A stretch of DNA of 51,115 bases. Origin: Spirochaetota bacterium (GTDB lineage: Bacteria; Spirochaetota; Spirochaetia; SZUA-6). Shown piece by piece: positions 32,797 through 42,183 of the stretch. The position numbers were made by a program, and so were the translations under genes. The DNA lies in NCBI GenBank assembly GCA_013151965.1, contig JAADHF010000051.1:1-51115 (forward strand), read 5' to 3'. How positions within the stretch are numbered: position 1 is the first letter of the stretch; each line of letters opens with the position of its first letter. The notes beneath the pieces were generated by a model. The model worked only from the letters and a program-made list of their open reading frames with translations. It was not told the origin of the DNA and ran no database searches.

Positions 32797-34419
32797 TTAT
32801 TTTTGATAAACAACCCTGCCGCCCACAACAGTAGACTCTACAGTCATATCTCTAAGCTCTTCAGGCGTACAGGATAGGATATCCTTATTCAGGATTATAA
32901 AGTCTGCAAGCTTTCCCGGTTCGATGCTGCCCTTTATGTCCTCTTCCCGGCTTTTAAAGGCATTATTAACTGTGTATGCTTTTAAAGCTTCAATACGGCT
33001 TACACTTTCTTCAGGATAATAGCAGTTCCCCCGTTCGTTTTTATGTGTAATCATTGTATACATACCCAGAAACGGATTGTACGGATTGATGGATGCTTTT
33101 GAGTCGAATTTAATCATATGATCAGATCCGCCACAGAACATCAGGCCCGAGTTAATAATTGTTCTGTAGGGGTGGAAATACCGGATGCGTTCTTTCCCTA
33201 ATATCGTATTCATCGCATCTGAATCCTTGTAAAACCACGCAGGCTGTGCATCGATAAGAATATTCAGACGTTTGCAGCGTTCCAGGATATCCGGGTAAAA
33301 GAAATTTCCATGAATAAGAGAAAAACGGCAGCCGCTTATTTCATGTTTTTTATTCAGTTCTTCATACGCATCGAGAAGCATATCCATGCCCCCATCGCCT
33401 GTTACATGCGCGGTAAAGGACCAGCCGTGTTCATGAGCTGTTTCTACTACCGCATTAAGCTCATCCTGTTTATAATTTATGATGCCGCAGTATGATGGCT
33501 CTTTTATTCCGAATACAGACATTGCTTTTTTGCCCCATGGTTTTCGAAGGCGGGCTGTTCCCGTTAATATTCCTCCGTCAAGAAGGATCTTGAAATGGCC
33601 CATGCGTATCCATTTATTCCCTTCATATGTGACAAGAGGGGAGCTTTTAAGCAAGACGGCTGTATCGATGTGAGTTTTCGGGTTTCCGGGGTTATAGTTG
33701 TACAGGATACGAGCTGTAAGTTCGTTGCGGTTATGCAGGTCTTCAGCAACCTGCCAGTCGGAAGGTTTATATGCAGTATCGGTCAGGCTTGTAATTCCAA
33801 CCTTGTTGTATCTCAGCATCATCTCTTTAAGAGCTTTAAGCCTGTGTTTATACGAATATTCCGGTTTTGGAAGGTCTTTCAGCAATGCAAAATCAGATGC
33901 GGCTAAAACACCGGGGGGTAAATCCTGATATTTGTTTGGATCAATTCCGCTTTTTCTCAAAGCATATGTATTTATCACACCGGCGTATGAACCGTTAAGA
34001 AACACAGGGTGATTCGGAGCCGCGAAATCCAGCTCTTCCAATGCAGGCAGTCTAAGCTCATCTATGCGGGAGAAAAAGAATTTCGGGATTACAATCCAAC
34101 TGCCTTCAGGTTTTTTCTTTGTTTGCGCATGAATCCATTCTATCAATTCCCCGAGATTCCGTGGATTGGGGATTTCCTCATCGATCTCACTTATTGAAGC
34201 ATCCTGTATATGACAATGACCATCATTTAAACCGGGGATAACGGTTTTATTTTTAAGGTCTATTTTCTCTGTTTTCGGGCCCGATAATTTTAATATATCC
34301 CGGTCGGACCCCACAGCGGTAAAACGATCACCCTTTACAGAAAAAGCCTGCTCGATGCCCGACCTCTTGTTTACAGTTATTATCTTTCCGTTATAGTAGA
34401 GGCTATCTGCATTAATCAT
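32797..34419 (-). CDS. YtcJ-like metal-dependent amidohydrolase (amidohydrolase 3)
   Basis: About 540 residues. The family pattern is clear: LYYNGKIITVNKRSG at the start, HxH in IPGLNDGHCHIQDAS, FTAHVTGDGGMDMLLDAYEEL, HGNFFYPDILERC, and the late aspartate in MFCGGSDHMIKFD. The C-terminus is GSIEPGKLADFIILNKD. I prefer ATG 34419 to the frame's first ATG at 34464, because AGAAG lies upstream and the shorter form does not overlap the aldo/keto reductase. YtcJ relatives hydrolyse N-substituted formamides, but actual substrates vary. It is the second gene of a two-gene operon with the reductase. Confidence 0.85.
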   Translation of the reverse strand: MINADSLYYNGKIITVNKRSGIEQAFSVKGDRFTAVGSDRDILKLSGPKTEKIDLKNKTVIPGLNDGHCHIQDASISEIDEEIPNPRNLGELIEWIHAQTKKKPEGSWIVIPKFFFSRIDELRLPALEELDFAAPNHPVFLNGSYAGVINTYALRKSGIDPNKYQDLPPGVLAASDFALLKDLPKPEYSYKHRLKALKEMMLRYNKVGITSLTDTAYKPSDWQVAEDLHNRNELTARILYNYNPGNPKTHIDTAVLLKSSPLVTYEGNKWIRMGHFKILLDGGILTGTARLRKPWGKKAMSVFGIKEPSYCGIINYKQDELNAVVETAHEHGWSFTAHVTGDGGMDMLLDAYEELNKKHEISGCRFSLIHGNFFYPDILERCKRLNILIDAQPAWFYKDSDAMNTILGKERIRYFHPYRTIINSGLMFCGGSDHMIKFDSKASINPYNPFLGMYTMITHKNERGNCYYPEESVSRIEALKAYTVNNAFKSREEDIKGSIEPGKLADFIILNKDILSCTPEELRDMTVESTVVGGRVVYQK

Positions 34420-34429
34420 ATCTTCTGAC

Positions 34430-35473
34430 TTATAGTATTTTTTTAACAAGGGCTTTCTGCTCATCGGTTAAATGAATTTTACCTGCTGCGGCATTAGATT
34501 CAAGCTGCTGTACTGTAGATACGGATGCGATCACCGGCCCGGTACCGGGAAGAGCAAGCATATAAGCAATGGCCAGTTGATTTAGTGTTAAATCCCATTT
34601 ATTCGCCAGTACAGAAAGCCTTTTGAGTTTTTTTAGAACCTGCTTTCCTGTATCCTTTTCCAATGTCCCCTCATCATATAAACGATCACCACGGCCTACC
34701 TTCGATAGGTCAAGGTACCGTTCTGTCAGCAATCCCCTTGCAAGGGGACTCCAGGCAATAAATGAAATTCCTGTTTTAGCCGCATATTCCAGTACACCGG
34801 GATGAGATGATGATTCGCCGTTGATAATGTCGAATTGATTCTGGACGGCAAGGATCCGGCAGCGAACCGGGGCAGTCTTTTCCACAGCCTGATACACAGC
34901 TATCTGTTCTACTGTAAAGTTTGACACTCCAAAATAGCGTATTATATCTTTACTGACAAGATCTTCAACGGCAGTAAAGCTTTCCTCCGGTGGAGTAATA
35001 GAATCGTATGAGTGGAAATAGAGAAGGTCAATGTGATCGACATTTAACCGCTCCAGACAGGCATAAACAGAGTCCAGTATATTTCCCCTTGAAAGCCGGC
35101 TGTGGTTGGGAGTCCGGCCGTCCATTCCGCCAAAAACTTTTGTAGCCAGTACAATATTGCGCCTTTGATCCGGATTGTTTCTAAACCAGGTGCCGATTAT
35201 ACGTTCTGAGTTGCCCGATGCTTTATTGTAGCGGTTGGCTGTATCCCAAAAGGTTACACCTGATTCAAGTGCCCGATCCATGATGGACAATGCTGTTTTC
35301 TCATCTACCCTGGAGTCGTCGCCTGTCTCAGGATATCCGATTTTCCATGTGCCCAATCCCACATTGGACACCCGCAGTCCTGATTTCCCCAAACTGCGGT
35401 AAGGCATGCCATTGTAATCATCTGTTGTCCAGGGAACATTGTACAGTTCAGGATGTGGTTTTCTATGATCCAT
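34430..35473 (-). CDS. Aldo/keto reductase
   Basis: A 347-residue NADPH-dependent reductase with the complete catalytic tetrad: D77 and Y82 (FWDTANRYN), K112 (LATKVFGG) and H154 (LLYFHSYD). YRSLGKSGLRVSNVGLGTWKIG at the N-terminus and FIAWSPLARGLLTERYL are typical of AKR families 11-13. The ribosome binding site GGAG lies 9-12 bases upstream. It leads the operon and the amidohydrolase follows after 10 bp. The upstream 514-bp gap probably holds its promoter. The natural carbonyl substrate cannot be told from the sequence. Confidence 0.92.
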   Translation of the reverse strand: MDHRKPHPELYNVPWTTDDYNGMPYRSLGKSGLRVSNVGLGTWKIGYPETGDDSRVDEKTALSIMDRALESGVTFWDTANRYNKASGNSERIIGTWFRNNPDQRRNIVLATKVFGGMDGRTPNHSRLSRGNILDSVYACLERLNVDHIDLLYFHSYDSITPPEESFTAVEDLVSKDIIRYFGVSNFTVEQIAVYQAVEKTAPVRCRILAVQNQFDIINGESSSHPGVLEYAAKTGISFIAWSPLARGLLTERYLDLSKVGRGDRLYDEGTLEKDTGKQVLKKLKRLSVLANKWDLTLNQLAIAYMLALPGTGPVIASVSTVQQLESNAAAGKIHLTDEQKALVKKIL

Positions 35474-35987
35474 ATATTATCTCCTATTTAACATCATTAA
35501 ATACATATCAATGATTCTGTTGATTCATTAGCCCGGCAGCATAGATTATACCAGATAGTCCCGGTGAATAAAAGAAAATATCATCCAGCTGTGTGGTATT
35601 TGGCCTGTTAACCGGCGCAAATTCCTCCGGTTTCCTTGATATATCGATTATCCTGAGATATAAGCTGTTATTAATTACTAAATATTCAGCTTATTCTTAT
35701 ATAAATTCTATTCTTTTATTATAATACGGTATTATCCAACGATTTGCTGTCTAAACCGTTATCGATAATTTTCGGAGAGAATGTAAAGTAAAAAATGTTC
35801 AAAAAGATTTTAATTGCCTGGGGAACCGGTCTTTGAAGTTGGCAGGGGAGGTCTCCCTGTTGGTGGTTGTATTGAATTTTGAGGATAGTTCTTTTCCCAC
35901 CCGGGGGGAAGATTACTATTATGTGCGTGTAACTCAAATTGACGGAGAAATGGCCCGGAACTGTCTTAAATGCTTTGATCTAAAAGT
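35474..35987. other. 514-bp intergenic region without a supportable gene
   Basis: AT-rich sequence between two minus-strand genes. The short open frames in it (for example 35833-36021) have no ribosome binding site or recognisable product and run into the next gene's antisense strand. A short palindrome TTATCGATAA is at 35758-35767 within AAACCGTTATCGATAATTTT, only loosely like the shared operator half-site. It probably contains the promoter of the aldo/keto reductase operon, but I could not place one confidently. Confidence 0.5.
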
Positions 35988-37154
35988 TTACAATCCATAT
36001 CTTTCGACCGGATTGAGATAAAATATTCTCCGGTATATATCTATGGCTTCTTTTTCCTTAAAGTAACCTTCAAGCACCATTTCGGAAAGCAAGGAAACAG
36101 ATATCTCCTTAGCCATCTTGAATTTTCCATAGCACCATTCCAGATTATAGGCATCTGAGAAAAAACCATTTATTTTACAGATGGGCAATATCTCCAACCT
36201 TTCTCTGAGAATCTTCTTTAGATAATTGGGGTAAAAGGTATACCACCAGGAACCAAAGCTGCTTACATTAGGATAAAGTTTTGCTAAGATAACTATCTCG
36301 TGAGAGTAATTGATGTGTGCTGCAGTAAGGTCAAAGGTAACTTTCGAATAGCGGTTAAAGTAAGAAGTAAGGTTCGGAAGAAGAGAAGGATTATAATAGG
36401 GAACATTTCTATTGCCGAGAAAGTTTACTCCCAACATTAACTGAAATATATAGCCTTCATCCTGGGCGAGTTGGCAAAGAGCGGTAAGAGCAAGATTCAC
36501 TCTTTCTCCCGGGGTGCGTGCCGCAGCATCCTTATTTCTTACCGGTTCGTATTCCTGGTCCGCAGGCAGACAAAGAATAAGATTTTTTACCTCCGGATAT
36601 AACTTTCTACTGTACCTCCGGGAAAAGTCAATTACCAACTCGGAAAAAGAAATATTTTTTATTTCCTCTAAACAGCCGTCGACCCTCAGGACACTTTGAA
36701 AGAAGGGATCTTTCCTGGATTCAAGTTTATACCCCGGAAGGAAAACTTTTTCTACTTTAGCATGGTCTCTTAGAATTTTTTGGTACCAAAGGGGATCTTT
36801 GCTCTTTTGCTGAACAACTGCATCCGTTTTTTCCCAGTTTTCTTCGTTTAAAAAAGGCTCCTCCAATTGATAAAGGTCACGAAGAATATCCATTAAGATT
36901 TTTGTCATTACAGTATTCTTTATTCTCTTTAAATAAGGAAGAACTTTTTTTACCTTATCCTGTGCTGTATCAGTTGACTTAATCAGGTCTGCAGGGAGCC
37001 CGGCAGAGTATAGTTCGGTCATAATGTAATGATATGATATGATTTCCCATAGATCGTTCGCGGTCGGTTTTTCCATCTTAACATGAGAATGAGTATCAAT
37101 TGATTTACAATCCGGAAGAGCGTCTTTTAAGTCCTGGTAAATATTCTTTTTCAT
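35988..37154 (-). CDS. Uronate isomerase/amidohydrolase-like TIM-barrel protein
   Basis: A 388-residue protein. It opens with H22 and H24 in IDTHSHVKMEKPTANDLWEIISYHY, a pattern shared with glucuronate isomerase-like amidohydrolases in which the metal histidines come directly at the N-terminus. Later segments KVTFDLTAAHINYSHEI, NVSSFGSWWYTFYPNYL and ICKINGFFSDAYNLEW fit the same superfamily. It is shorter than UxaC (about 470 residues), so it may be a distinct branch with another substrate. GGAGG precedes the ATG. It begins 31 bp after the zinc-ribbon gene, so it may be the last gene of the ABC exporter operon. Confidence 0.7.
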   Translation of the reverse strand: MKKNIYQDLKDALPDCKSIDTHSHVKMEKPTANDLWEIISYHYIMTELYSAGLPADLIKSTDTAQDKVKKVLPYLKRIKNTVMTKILMDILRDLYQLEEPFLNEENWEKTDAVVQQKSKDPLWYQKILRDHAKVEKVFLPGYKLESRKDPFFQSVLRVDGCLEEIKNISFSELVIDFSRRYSRKLYPEVKNLILCLPADQEYEPVRNKDAAARTPGERVNLALTALCQLAQDEGYIFQLMLGVNFLGNRNVPYYNPSLLPNLTSYFNRYSKVTFDLTAAHINYSHEIVILAKLYPNVSSFGSWWYTFYPNYLKKILRERLEILPICKINGFFSDAYNLEWCYGKFKMAKEISVSLLSEMVLEGYFKEKEAIDIYRRIFYLNPVERYGL

Positions 37155-37185
37155 TTTTTAAAACCTCCAATGTAATTTGTTACTT

Positions 37186-37929
37186 TTAAATATTGCGTTT
37201 AAAGTTGCGTGTATCAAACCTTCTGATGCAGAGATTACACGTATTGCAATCCGTTTCGTAGCAGTTTCTGTGTATCCGCGAGGGATACTGCTTTCTAAAG
37301 GCTCTCTGGCATTTTTCTGAACAGAATCTGTAATGCTCTTGGGTGGATCCAAAGGCTGCATAATCTTCAAAAATGTCCTTTTCATTTCCGCCTTCTGATA
37401 TTTTTCCACACCAGGCGCAAGTTCCTCCCTGTACTTTATGAGATTGCTCACGGGCATCTTTAAGTTCATTTTTTGCCCAGATAAAATCAATATTCCGAAC
37501 ACTCGATTTCATAACTTCTGAAACCACAACACCGCCTCTGATACAGAGGTATTCTTCCTTGCCGTGGTGAATATAATCACAGATAATTTCCTGACCATTA
37601 GTAAGATAGACATGGCTGTGCCCTTTTTCCGGTGTTTTACGCTTGAACCATCCGCAAGTGGGACAGACAACAGTAAAAAGAAATCTATCCGTTCTGCCGT
37701 GACAGATAGGACAACGCCCCTGGCTAATCATTAAAATATTACGAAGGTCGGTCTTGGTTGCCTGATTAAGTGCTTCCCGTACTTCACTATCCGCCTTACT
37801 GACTGATTTTGGATCTGCAATATCGGATATTTCGATAAATTCCTCTTTTAATGTCTCGTCTTTGGGCTGATCCTGCTTTTTTTGGCTCTTTTTTTTATTC
37901 TCTTTTTTCTTATTGCTGAAAATATTCAT
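37186..37929 (-). CDS. Cysteine-rich zinc-ribbon protein of unknown function
   Basis: A 247-residue protein that I do not recognise. Residues 1-30 are almost all Lys, Glu, Gln and Asp (KKKENKKKSQKKQ). Two CxxC pairs, CPICHG and CPTCGW, form a zinc ribbon near residues 73-93. A second metal site follows: CAWCGK near 172 with CSEKC near 204, like a TRASH or MYM finger. The C-terminus carries CYETDCNTCNLC, with four more cysteines that could hold zinc or an iron-sulfur cluster. There are no membrane helices. AAGGAG lies 9 bp before the ATG. It follows the second ABC exporter gene by 17 bp, so it is probably co-expressed and may be an accessory or sensor of that exporter. Confidence 0.7.
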   Translation of the reverse strand: MNIFSNKKKENKKKSQKKQDQPKDETLKEEFIEISDIADPKSVSKADSEVREALNQATKTDLRNILMISQGRCPICHGRTDRFLFTVVCPTCGWFKRKTPEKGHSHVYLTNGQEIICDYIHHGKEEYLCIRGGVVVSEVMKSSVRNIDFIWAKNELKDAREQSHKVQGGTCAWCGKISEGGNEKDIFEDYAAFGSTQEHYRFCSEKCQRAFRKQYPSRIHRNCYETDCNTCNLCIRRFDTRNFKRNI

Positions 37930-37946
37930 AACCTTTGCTCCTTATT

Positions 37947-39776
37947 TTATATTGATTCCTGCTGTTTAAAAATTCTTTTATAAAACCCCTCCTGTTCTTT
38001 AAGTGCATTATGGGTCCCCGTCTGAGTTATTCTTCCTTGCTCCAATACAATGATCTTATCACAATCACGAGCGGTCGCTATACGTTGAGTGATGATTATA
38101 CTTGTATGTCCCTTTAATACCCTGTTGAGTGTTGATCTGATTTTTGCCTCTGTTTCCGCATCAAGGGCGCTGGTCGTATCATCTAAAAGAAGGATTTCCG
38201 GTTCTGTAAGCAAAGCTGTAGCAAGTGCAAGGCGTTGTTTCTGTCCGCCTGATAGAGATATCCCGTTACGTCCGATTTCAGTCTCATACTTTACCGGCAG
38301 CGTCATGATAAAATTATGAAGTTCTGCCTGCTTTGCCGTACGCATGACCTGGGAAGGGGTAGCTTCCAGATAACCGTATGCAATATTTTCAGCGATTGTA
38401 CCTGAAAGAATTGCCGGCTGCTGCTGGACCATACAGGCATACCGGCGCACCGATGAAGGGTCTGCATCAATTAAATTTACACCGGCTATAGAAACACTGC
38501 CTGCCTGCGGGTCATAGAATCTGCAGATAAGCTGAAATATAGTGGTTTTCCCTGATCCGGACGGTCCCATGAGCGCAATCTTTTGCCCTTTTTTTATGCA
38601 AAGGTTTATATTTTTAATGGCATATTTTTCCTGGCCGGGATATTTAAAAGATACATTGTCAAACCGGGTTTCACCGGTCTTGCCGTTTAGATTAATTCGT
38701 CCGGGCACAACAGATTCCTTCTCGTCTAAAAGATTAAAAACCCTGTGTATTACAACAAAAACAGCCTCAATTGATGTCATGATTGTTGTAAGAGCACTGA
38801 CTTGAGAAAAGAGATTGGGCATAATCTGTATAAAGGCCATTACATCGCCGAAAGACATTGCTCTGTTTTTTACACTTAAAACACCCATGTAAATTATAAT
38901 TCCCGAAACAACACTGGTAACAAATCCGGCAAACAGACTCAGTTTTTGCTGCTGTGTAATTACCTGCATTGCAAGACGAATATAGTTATTCATTTTTTGG
39001 GCAAATGAAATTCTTTCCCGAAGTTCCTGGGAAAAGGCTTTTACTACACTGATACCTGATATCCTTTCTGCAGATAAAGCATACATATCGGCATTAAGCC
39101 GGCGGAGAGCTATATTGATTTTGCGGATTACGGGTCTCATTATTTTAAATGCCCAAGCATATGCGGGCAAAGATAATACAATTAATACAGAGAGTTTCCA
39201 GTTAATAAAAAAGATTATAACCAGGCCCAGGATAAGACGGAAAAGATAAGCTGCAAAATTCAGGAATTGGTTTGTCGACCATTTTCTGATTATTTTTACA
39301 TCATCTAAAACTCTGCTTACAATTTTTCCGGACTCATTACGTTCAAAATAGCCTATATGCAGGGCCTGAAGCTTTTCATGAAGCTGTTTTCGCATAGTAT
39401 AAATCATTTTCTGGCCGACTCCGAGAATAAGCCAGTTTTTTACCCAGTTGCATATTACAAATATTGTCCAGAGACCAAAGAGCATGAAAACATAATTCCA
39501 GAACAGCGGAAGCTGTCCGGCAATATTCGAAATATTAAAGTTCCCATCTACCAATAGCACTTCATCTACCAGATATCTGGTAAGCAAAGCCGTGCCGTAT
39601 GGAAAAAAACACCAGATAATTGTGACAAACAAAGCGAGCAGGATGCGTGCTTTGTATGGCTTTAAATATTCCCTTATGAGTCTTGCAAGATCCTTATTCA
39701 TGCTTCCTTGATAGGCATCTATATCGCTCAATATTCTATCAATAATTTTTTTAATGCGTGTTGATCCGGCATTCAT
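37947..39776 (-). CDS. ABC exporter half-transporter, subunit with degenerate Walker B
   Basis: A 609-residue type IV ABC exporter half. Six membrane helices cover about residues 40-340 and the ATPase domain covers about 370-609. Walker A is GPSGSGKT near 404, the Q-loop is MVQQQPAIL, and the signature LSGGQKQR is canonical. Walker B reads ILLLDDTTSALD, with Asp where the catalytic Glu should be, and the H-loop reads ITQR instead of AHR. This subunit therefore supplies the degenerate site's ATP-binding half and the canonical signature. It overlaps the upstream partner gene by 4 bp, as expected for a heterodimer like TM287/288 or BmrCD. Confidence 0.93.
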   Translation of the reverse strand: MNAGSTRIKKIIDRILSDIDAYQGSMNKDLARLIREYLKPYKARILLALFVTIIWCFFPYGTALLTRYLVDEVLLVDGNFNISNIAGQLPLFWNYVFMLFGLWTIFVICNWVKNWLILGVGQKMIYTMRKQLHEKLQALHIGYFERNESGKIVSRVLDDVKIIRKWSTNQFLNFAAYLFRLILGLVIIFFINWKLSVLIVLSLPAYAWAFKIMRPVIRKINIALRRLNADMYALSAERISGISVVKAFSQELRERISFAQKMNNYIRLAMQVITQQQKLSLFAGFVTSVVSGIIIYMGVLSVKNRAMSFGDVMAFIQIMPNLFSQVSALTTIMTSIEAVFVVIHRVFNLLDEKESVVPGRINLNGKTGETRFDNVSFKYPGQEKYAIKNINLCIKKGQKIALMGPSGSGKTTIFQLICRFYDPQAGSVSIAGVNLIDADPSSVRRYACMVQQQPAILSGTIAENIAYGYLEATPSQVMRTAKQAELHNFIMTLPVKYETEIGRNGISLSGGQKQRLALATALLTEPEILLLDDTTSALDAETEAKIRSTLNRVLKGHTSIIITQRIATARDCDKIIVLEQGRITQTGTHNALKEQEGFYKRIFKQQESI

Positions 39777-41515
39777 GCAGGGCTCTCCTCTTTACTTCCT
39801 CTAAGTTCTTCATAGAGTTTACGGTAAGGCCCGTTCGGGGCGGACATCAAATCATTATGCTTTCCCTTTTCAACAATTTTTCCTCCGTCCATAACTATAA
39901 TCACATCAGCGCTTGTAATTGTAGAAAGCCTGTGAGCCACGACAAAGCTGGTTCTGTCTTTGAGTATTTTATCCAATGCCTTTTGAATTAAACTTTCAGA
40001 TTCACTGTCTAAAGAAGATGTAGCCTCATCCATAATCAGAATAATGGGATCTTTGATTATAGCCCGTGCAATACCGATCCGTTGCTTTTCGCCAACCGAA
40101 AGTTTTATGCCTCGGGAACCAATAACAGTTTCAAAACCGTCCGGATACTTCATGATAGTGTTATAGATTTCAGCAACTTTAGCAGCCCGGATTATTTCTT
40201 TTATTGAAGCTTGGTTATAGCCGTAAGTAATATTTTCAGCAAATGTGCCGCTAAAAATAACAGGATCCTGCAGCACAACACCGAAACATTTACGAAGACT
40301 ATTAAGCTCGACCTGTTTTATATTAATTCCATTAATAAGGATCTTTCCTTTCTGAATATCCCAATATCTCATTAATAGAGTTGTAAGGGTTGTTTTTCCG
40401 CATCCTGTATGTCCGACTAAAGCTACACTCATTCCGGGATCGATTTTTAAAGATAAATCCTTGTAAAGCGGGATTTCAGGGTCATAAGAGAAATCCACAT
40501 TTCTGAATTCAACTCCGCCTTTTCCCTTTCTTAAGGGGGGAGCATCAGGTATTGAAGAGATATCAGGTTGTTCGTCCAGAATATTCATAATCCGTTTTAC
40601 AGAAACAAAAGTTTCGGTCATTTGACCGGCAATATTCGTAAGTCTTATAGCAGGGTTCAATGCCATCCAGATGTAGCTGTTTATGGCAAATAAGTCGCCG
40701 TACCTTAATTTTCCCTGTAATACGAAATATGCACCCACGGCCGCAATGGCAGCGGATCCAAAACCGGCTATCATATTGCAGGTAGTACTAAGATTAACAG
40801 AGCTCATGTTAATCGCCAATGCATGGCGCAGGCTTTGTGATGTGTGGCCTAAAAACTGATCATTTTCCCAGATTTCCTTGTTGTAGATTCGTACGTGACG
40901 AGCGCCTGTGACCGTCTCTTCGAGCCGTTCTGAAATTCTATCATAGAAAAATCTATAAGATGTTGCGGATGTTTTTATCTTTTTAGCGAAATAACGGTAT
41001 ACAAACACATAGAGGACCAATATACCCAAAAGAATCAGGGCAAGGAACGGCGATAAAGTAAAAACAATAGTTAAAGAAAAAATAAATACAATAAGGTCAA
41101 TAATCATAGTTACTGTGTCTCCGGTTATTAACCTCATAAGTACGTTAACATCATCCATGAGCCTGTTCACGATCAAACCCGAAGAGTTTTCCTGATGAAA
41201 GCTCATACTAAGAGAAAAAATCTTGCTGTAAAGAGTCATGCGTATATCTGCAATAAATTTATATCCTGCCCGACTGATTATTAATGTATTAATAAACTGG
41301 ATTACAATAGCAAGAATAGGCACCGATATTATCAGAATGATTACAGGTATAAGCAGTTCCCATACCCTTGGCTGGATTATATCATTTACCAGATACCTGA
41401 TGAACATGGGAGGAAGAAGGCTTATAATTGTGAACAAACCCATGCCCAAAAGCCCCAGGACTATACGTTTTATATGCGGTTTTAAATACGGCAATAATTT
41501 TTTAAACAAATTCAT
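39773..41515 (-). CDS. ABC exporter half-transporter, subunit with canonical Walker B
   Basis: A 580-residue type IV exporter half with six helices in residues 15-310. Walker A GHTGCGKT is near 368, the Q-loop is VVLQDPVIF, Walker B ILIMDEATSSLD keeps the catalytic Glu, and the H-loop is VAHRLST. Its signature is changed to LSVGEKQR from LSGGQ. Its defects mirror those of its partner, so the dimer would have one working site (this Walker A/B with the partner's signature) and one non-hydrolysing site. It is probably the first gene of the exporter/zinc-ribbon operon. The substrate (drug, lipid or peptide) is unknown. Confidence 0.93.
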   Translation of the reverse strand: MNLFKKLLPYLKPHIKRIVLGLLGMGLFTIISLLPPMFIRYLVNDIIQPRVWELLIPVIILIISVPILAIVIQFINTLIISRAGYKFIADIRMTLYSKIFSLSMSFHQENSSGLIVNRLMDDVNVLMRLITGDTVTMIIDLIVFIFSLTIVFTLSPFLALILLGILVLYVFVYRYFAKKIKTSATSYRFFYDRISERLEETVTGARHVRIYNKEIWENDQFLGHTSQSLRHALAINMSSVNLSTTCNMIAGFGSAAIAAVGAYFVLQGKLRYGDLFAINSYIWMALNPAIRLTNIAGQMTETFVSVKRIMNILDEQPDISSIPDAPPLRKGKGGVEFRNVDFSYDPEIPLYKDLSLKIDPGMSVALVGHTGCGKTTLTTLLMRYWDIQKGKILINGINIKQVELNSLRKCFGVVLQDPVIFSGTFAENITYGYNQASIKEIIRAAKVAEIYNTIMKYPDGFETVIGSRGIKLSVGEKQRIGIARAIIKDPIILIMDEATSSLDSESESLIQKALDKILKDRTSFVVAHRLSTITSADVIIVMDGGKIVEKGKHNDLMSAPNGPYRKLYEELRGSKEESPA

Positions 41516-42165
41516 ACTTCTCTCTCTTTATAAAAATTTTAAGAGATTTCGGTGTGGGCCAGCTTGGATTTTTACGTTAAATATTTTAGGTCGGACATAT
41601 TAGATGAACGGTATAAGAATTCTTATAGAAAAAGATACAGTAATGCATCATAAGTAATGCTCCATTACATATGCAATTTCCCATAAATCATATAACAGGT
41701 TAACTCGAGTTTCAAGTCCAAACGAGAAAATAAAGTACTGATGCCTGATTTTAAAAGGGTCAAGAGTAGGAACCGGGAGTAGAGTTAAAAGAATTCATCT
41801 ATAATCATTACAATCGAACTGAATTCAGCTTGCATTAGTTCTTAGACGGGCTCTTAAGGAAAGAAATACTGTCTGTTCTTGCAGGCAGACATGCTATTTT
41901 CTTATGTATCCACCGCTTCCGGAGCGGTGCCGGACAGGCACATTCAGCGGGGGCTTCGGATGAAGTGAACCAGTGGCCATAGGTTTCGGATTCACCCCTG
42001 GTTCTGTTTGGGGGGGGCGGCAGGGCTCAGGGGTCGAAGCACTTTACTTGAAGGACATAACGGGCGCGTATGTCCATATGGGTTCAAAGGATCTGGATAC
42101 AGACTCGGAACTGTGGGAGTCATGGAACCGCTTTAATTGTGAAGCGCTACCGGGCCATATTCCAG
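41516..42165. other. Non-coding or decayed stretch upstream of the permease remnant
   Basis: No convincing intact gene in this stretch. It contains a 16-bp palindrome (41612-41627), a hairpin CACCGCT...AGCGGTG (41911-41929), a run of seven or more G near 42010, and several short overlapping frames. One frame (41973-42227) encodes GSGVEALYLKDITGAYVHMG, which looks protein-like but matches nothing that I recognise and may be a remnant. Promoters for the minus-strand exporter operon should lie in the left part. Confidence 0.5.
41612..41627. promoter_or_regulatory. 16-bp perfect palindrome upstream of the ABC exporter operon
   Basis: TATAAGAATTCTTATA is perfectly self-complementary and lies about 97-112 bp upstream of the exporter start at 41515. 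The position suits an operator for a dimeric regulator of the exporter operon, but no second copy was seen and the regulator is unknown. Confidence 0.35.
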
Positions 42166-42183
42166 GATTGGCCCGGTTTTTTT
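42150..42183 (+). terminator. Terminator-like hairpin at the remnant junction
   Basis: CCGGGCCA (42150-42157) pairs perfectly with TGGCCCGG (42169-42176) across an 11-base loop and is followed by seven T. The right arm and T-run also encode the WPGFF part of the permease remnant, so the structure may have arisen by chance at a deletion junction, yet it has all the features of an intrinsic terminator. Confidence 0.45.

Noticed and set aside
35753..35775. Possible fourth LacI-type operator (AAACCGTTATCGATAATTTT)
   Set aside because: Only one half-site resembles the consensus, spacing differs, no matching promoter is adjacent, and it is almost 300 bp from the nearest gene start.
41911..41929. 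Hairpin CACCGCT-TCCGG-AGCGGTG as a terminator
   Set aside because: No T-run follows and no gene ends upstream; kept only as a local structure.
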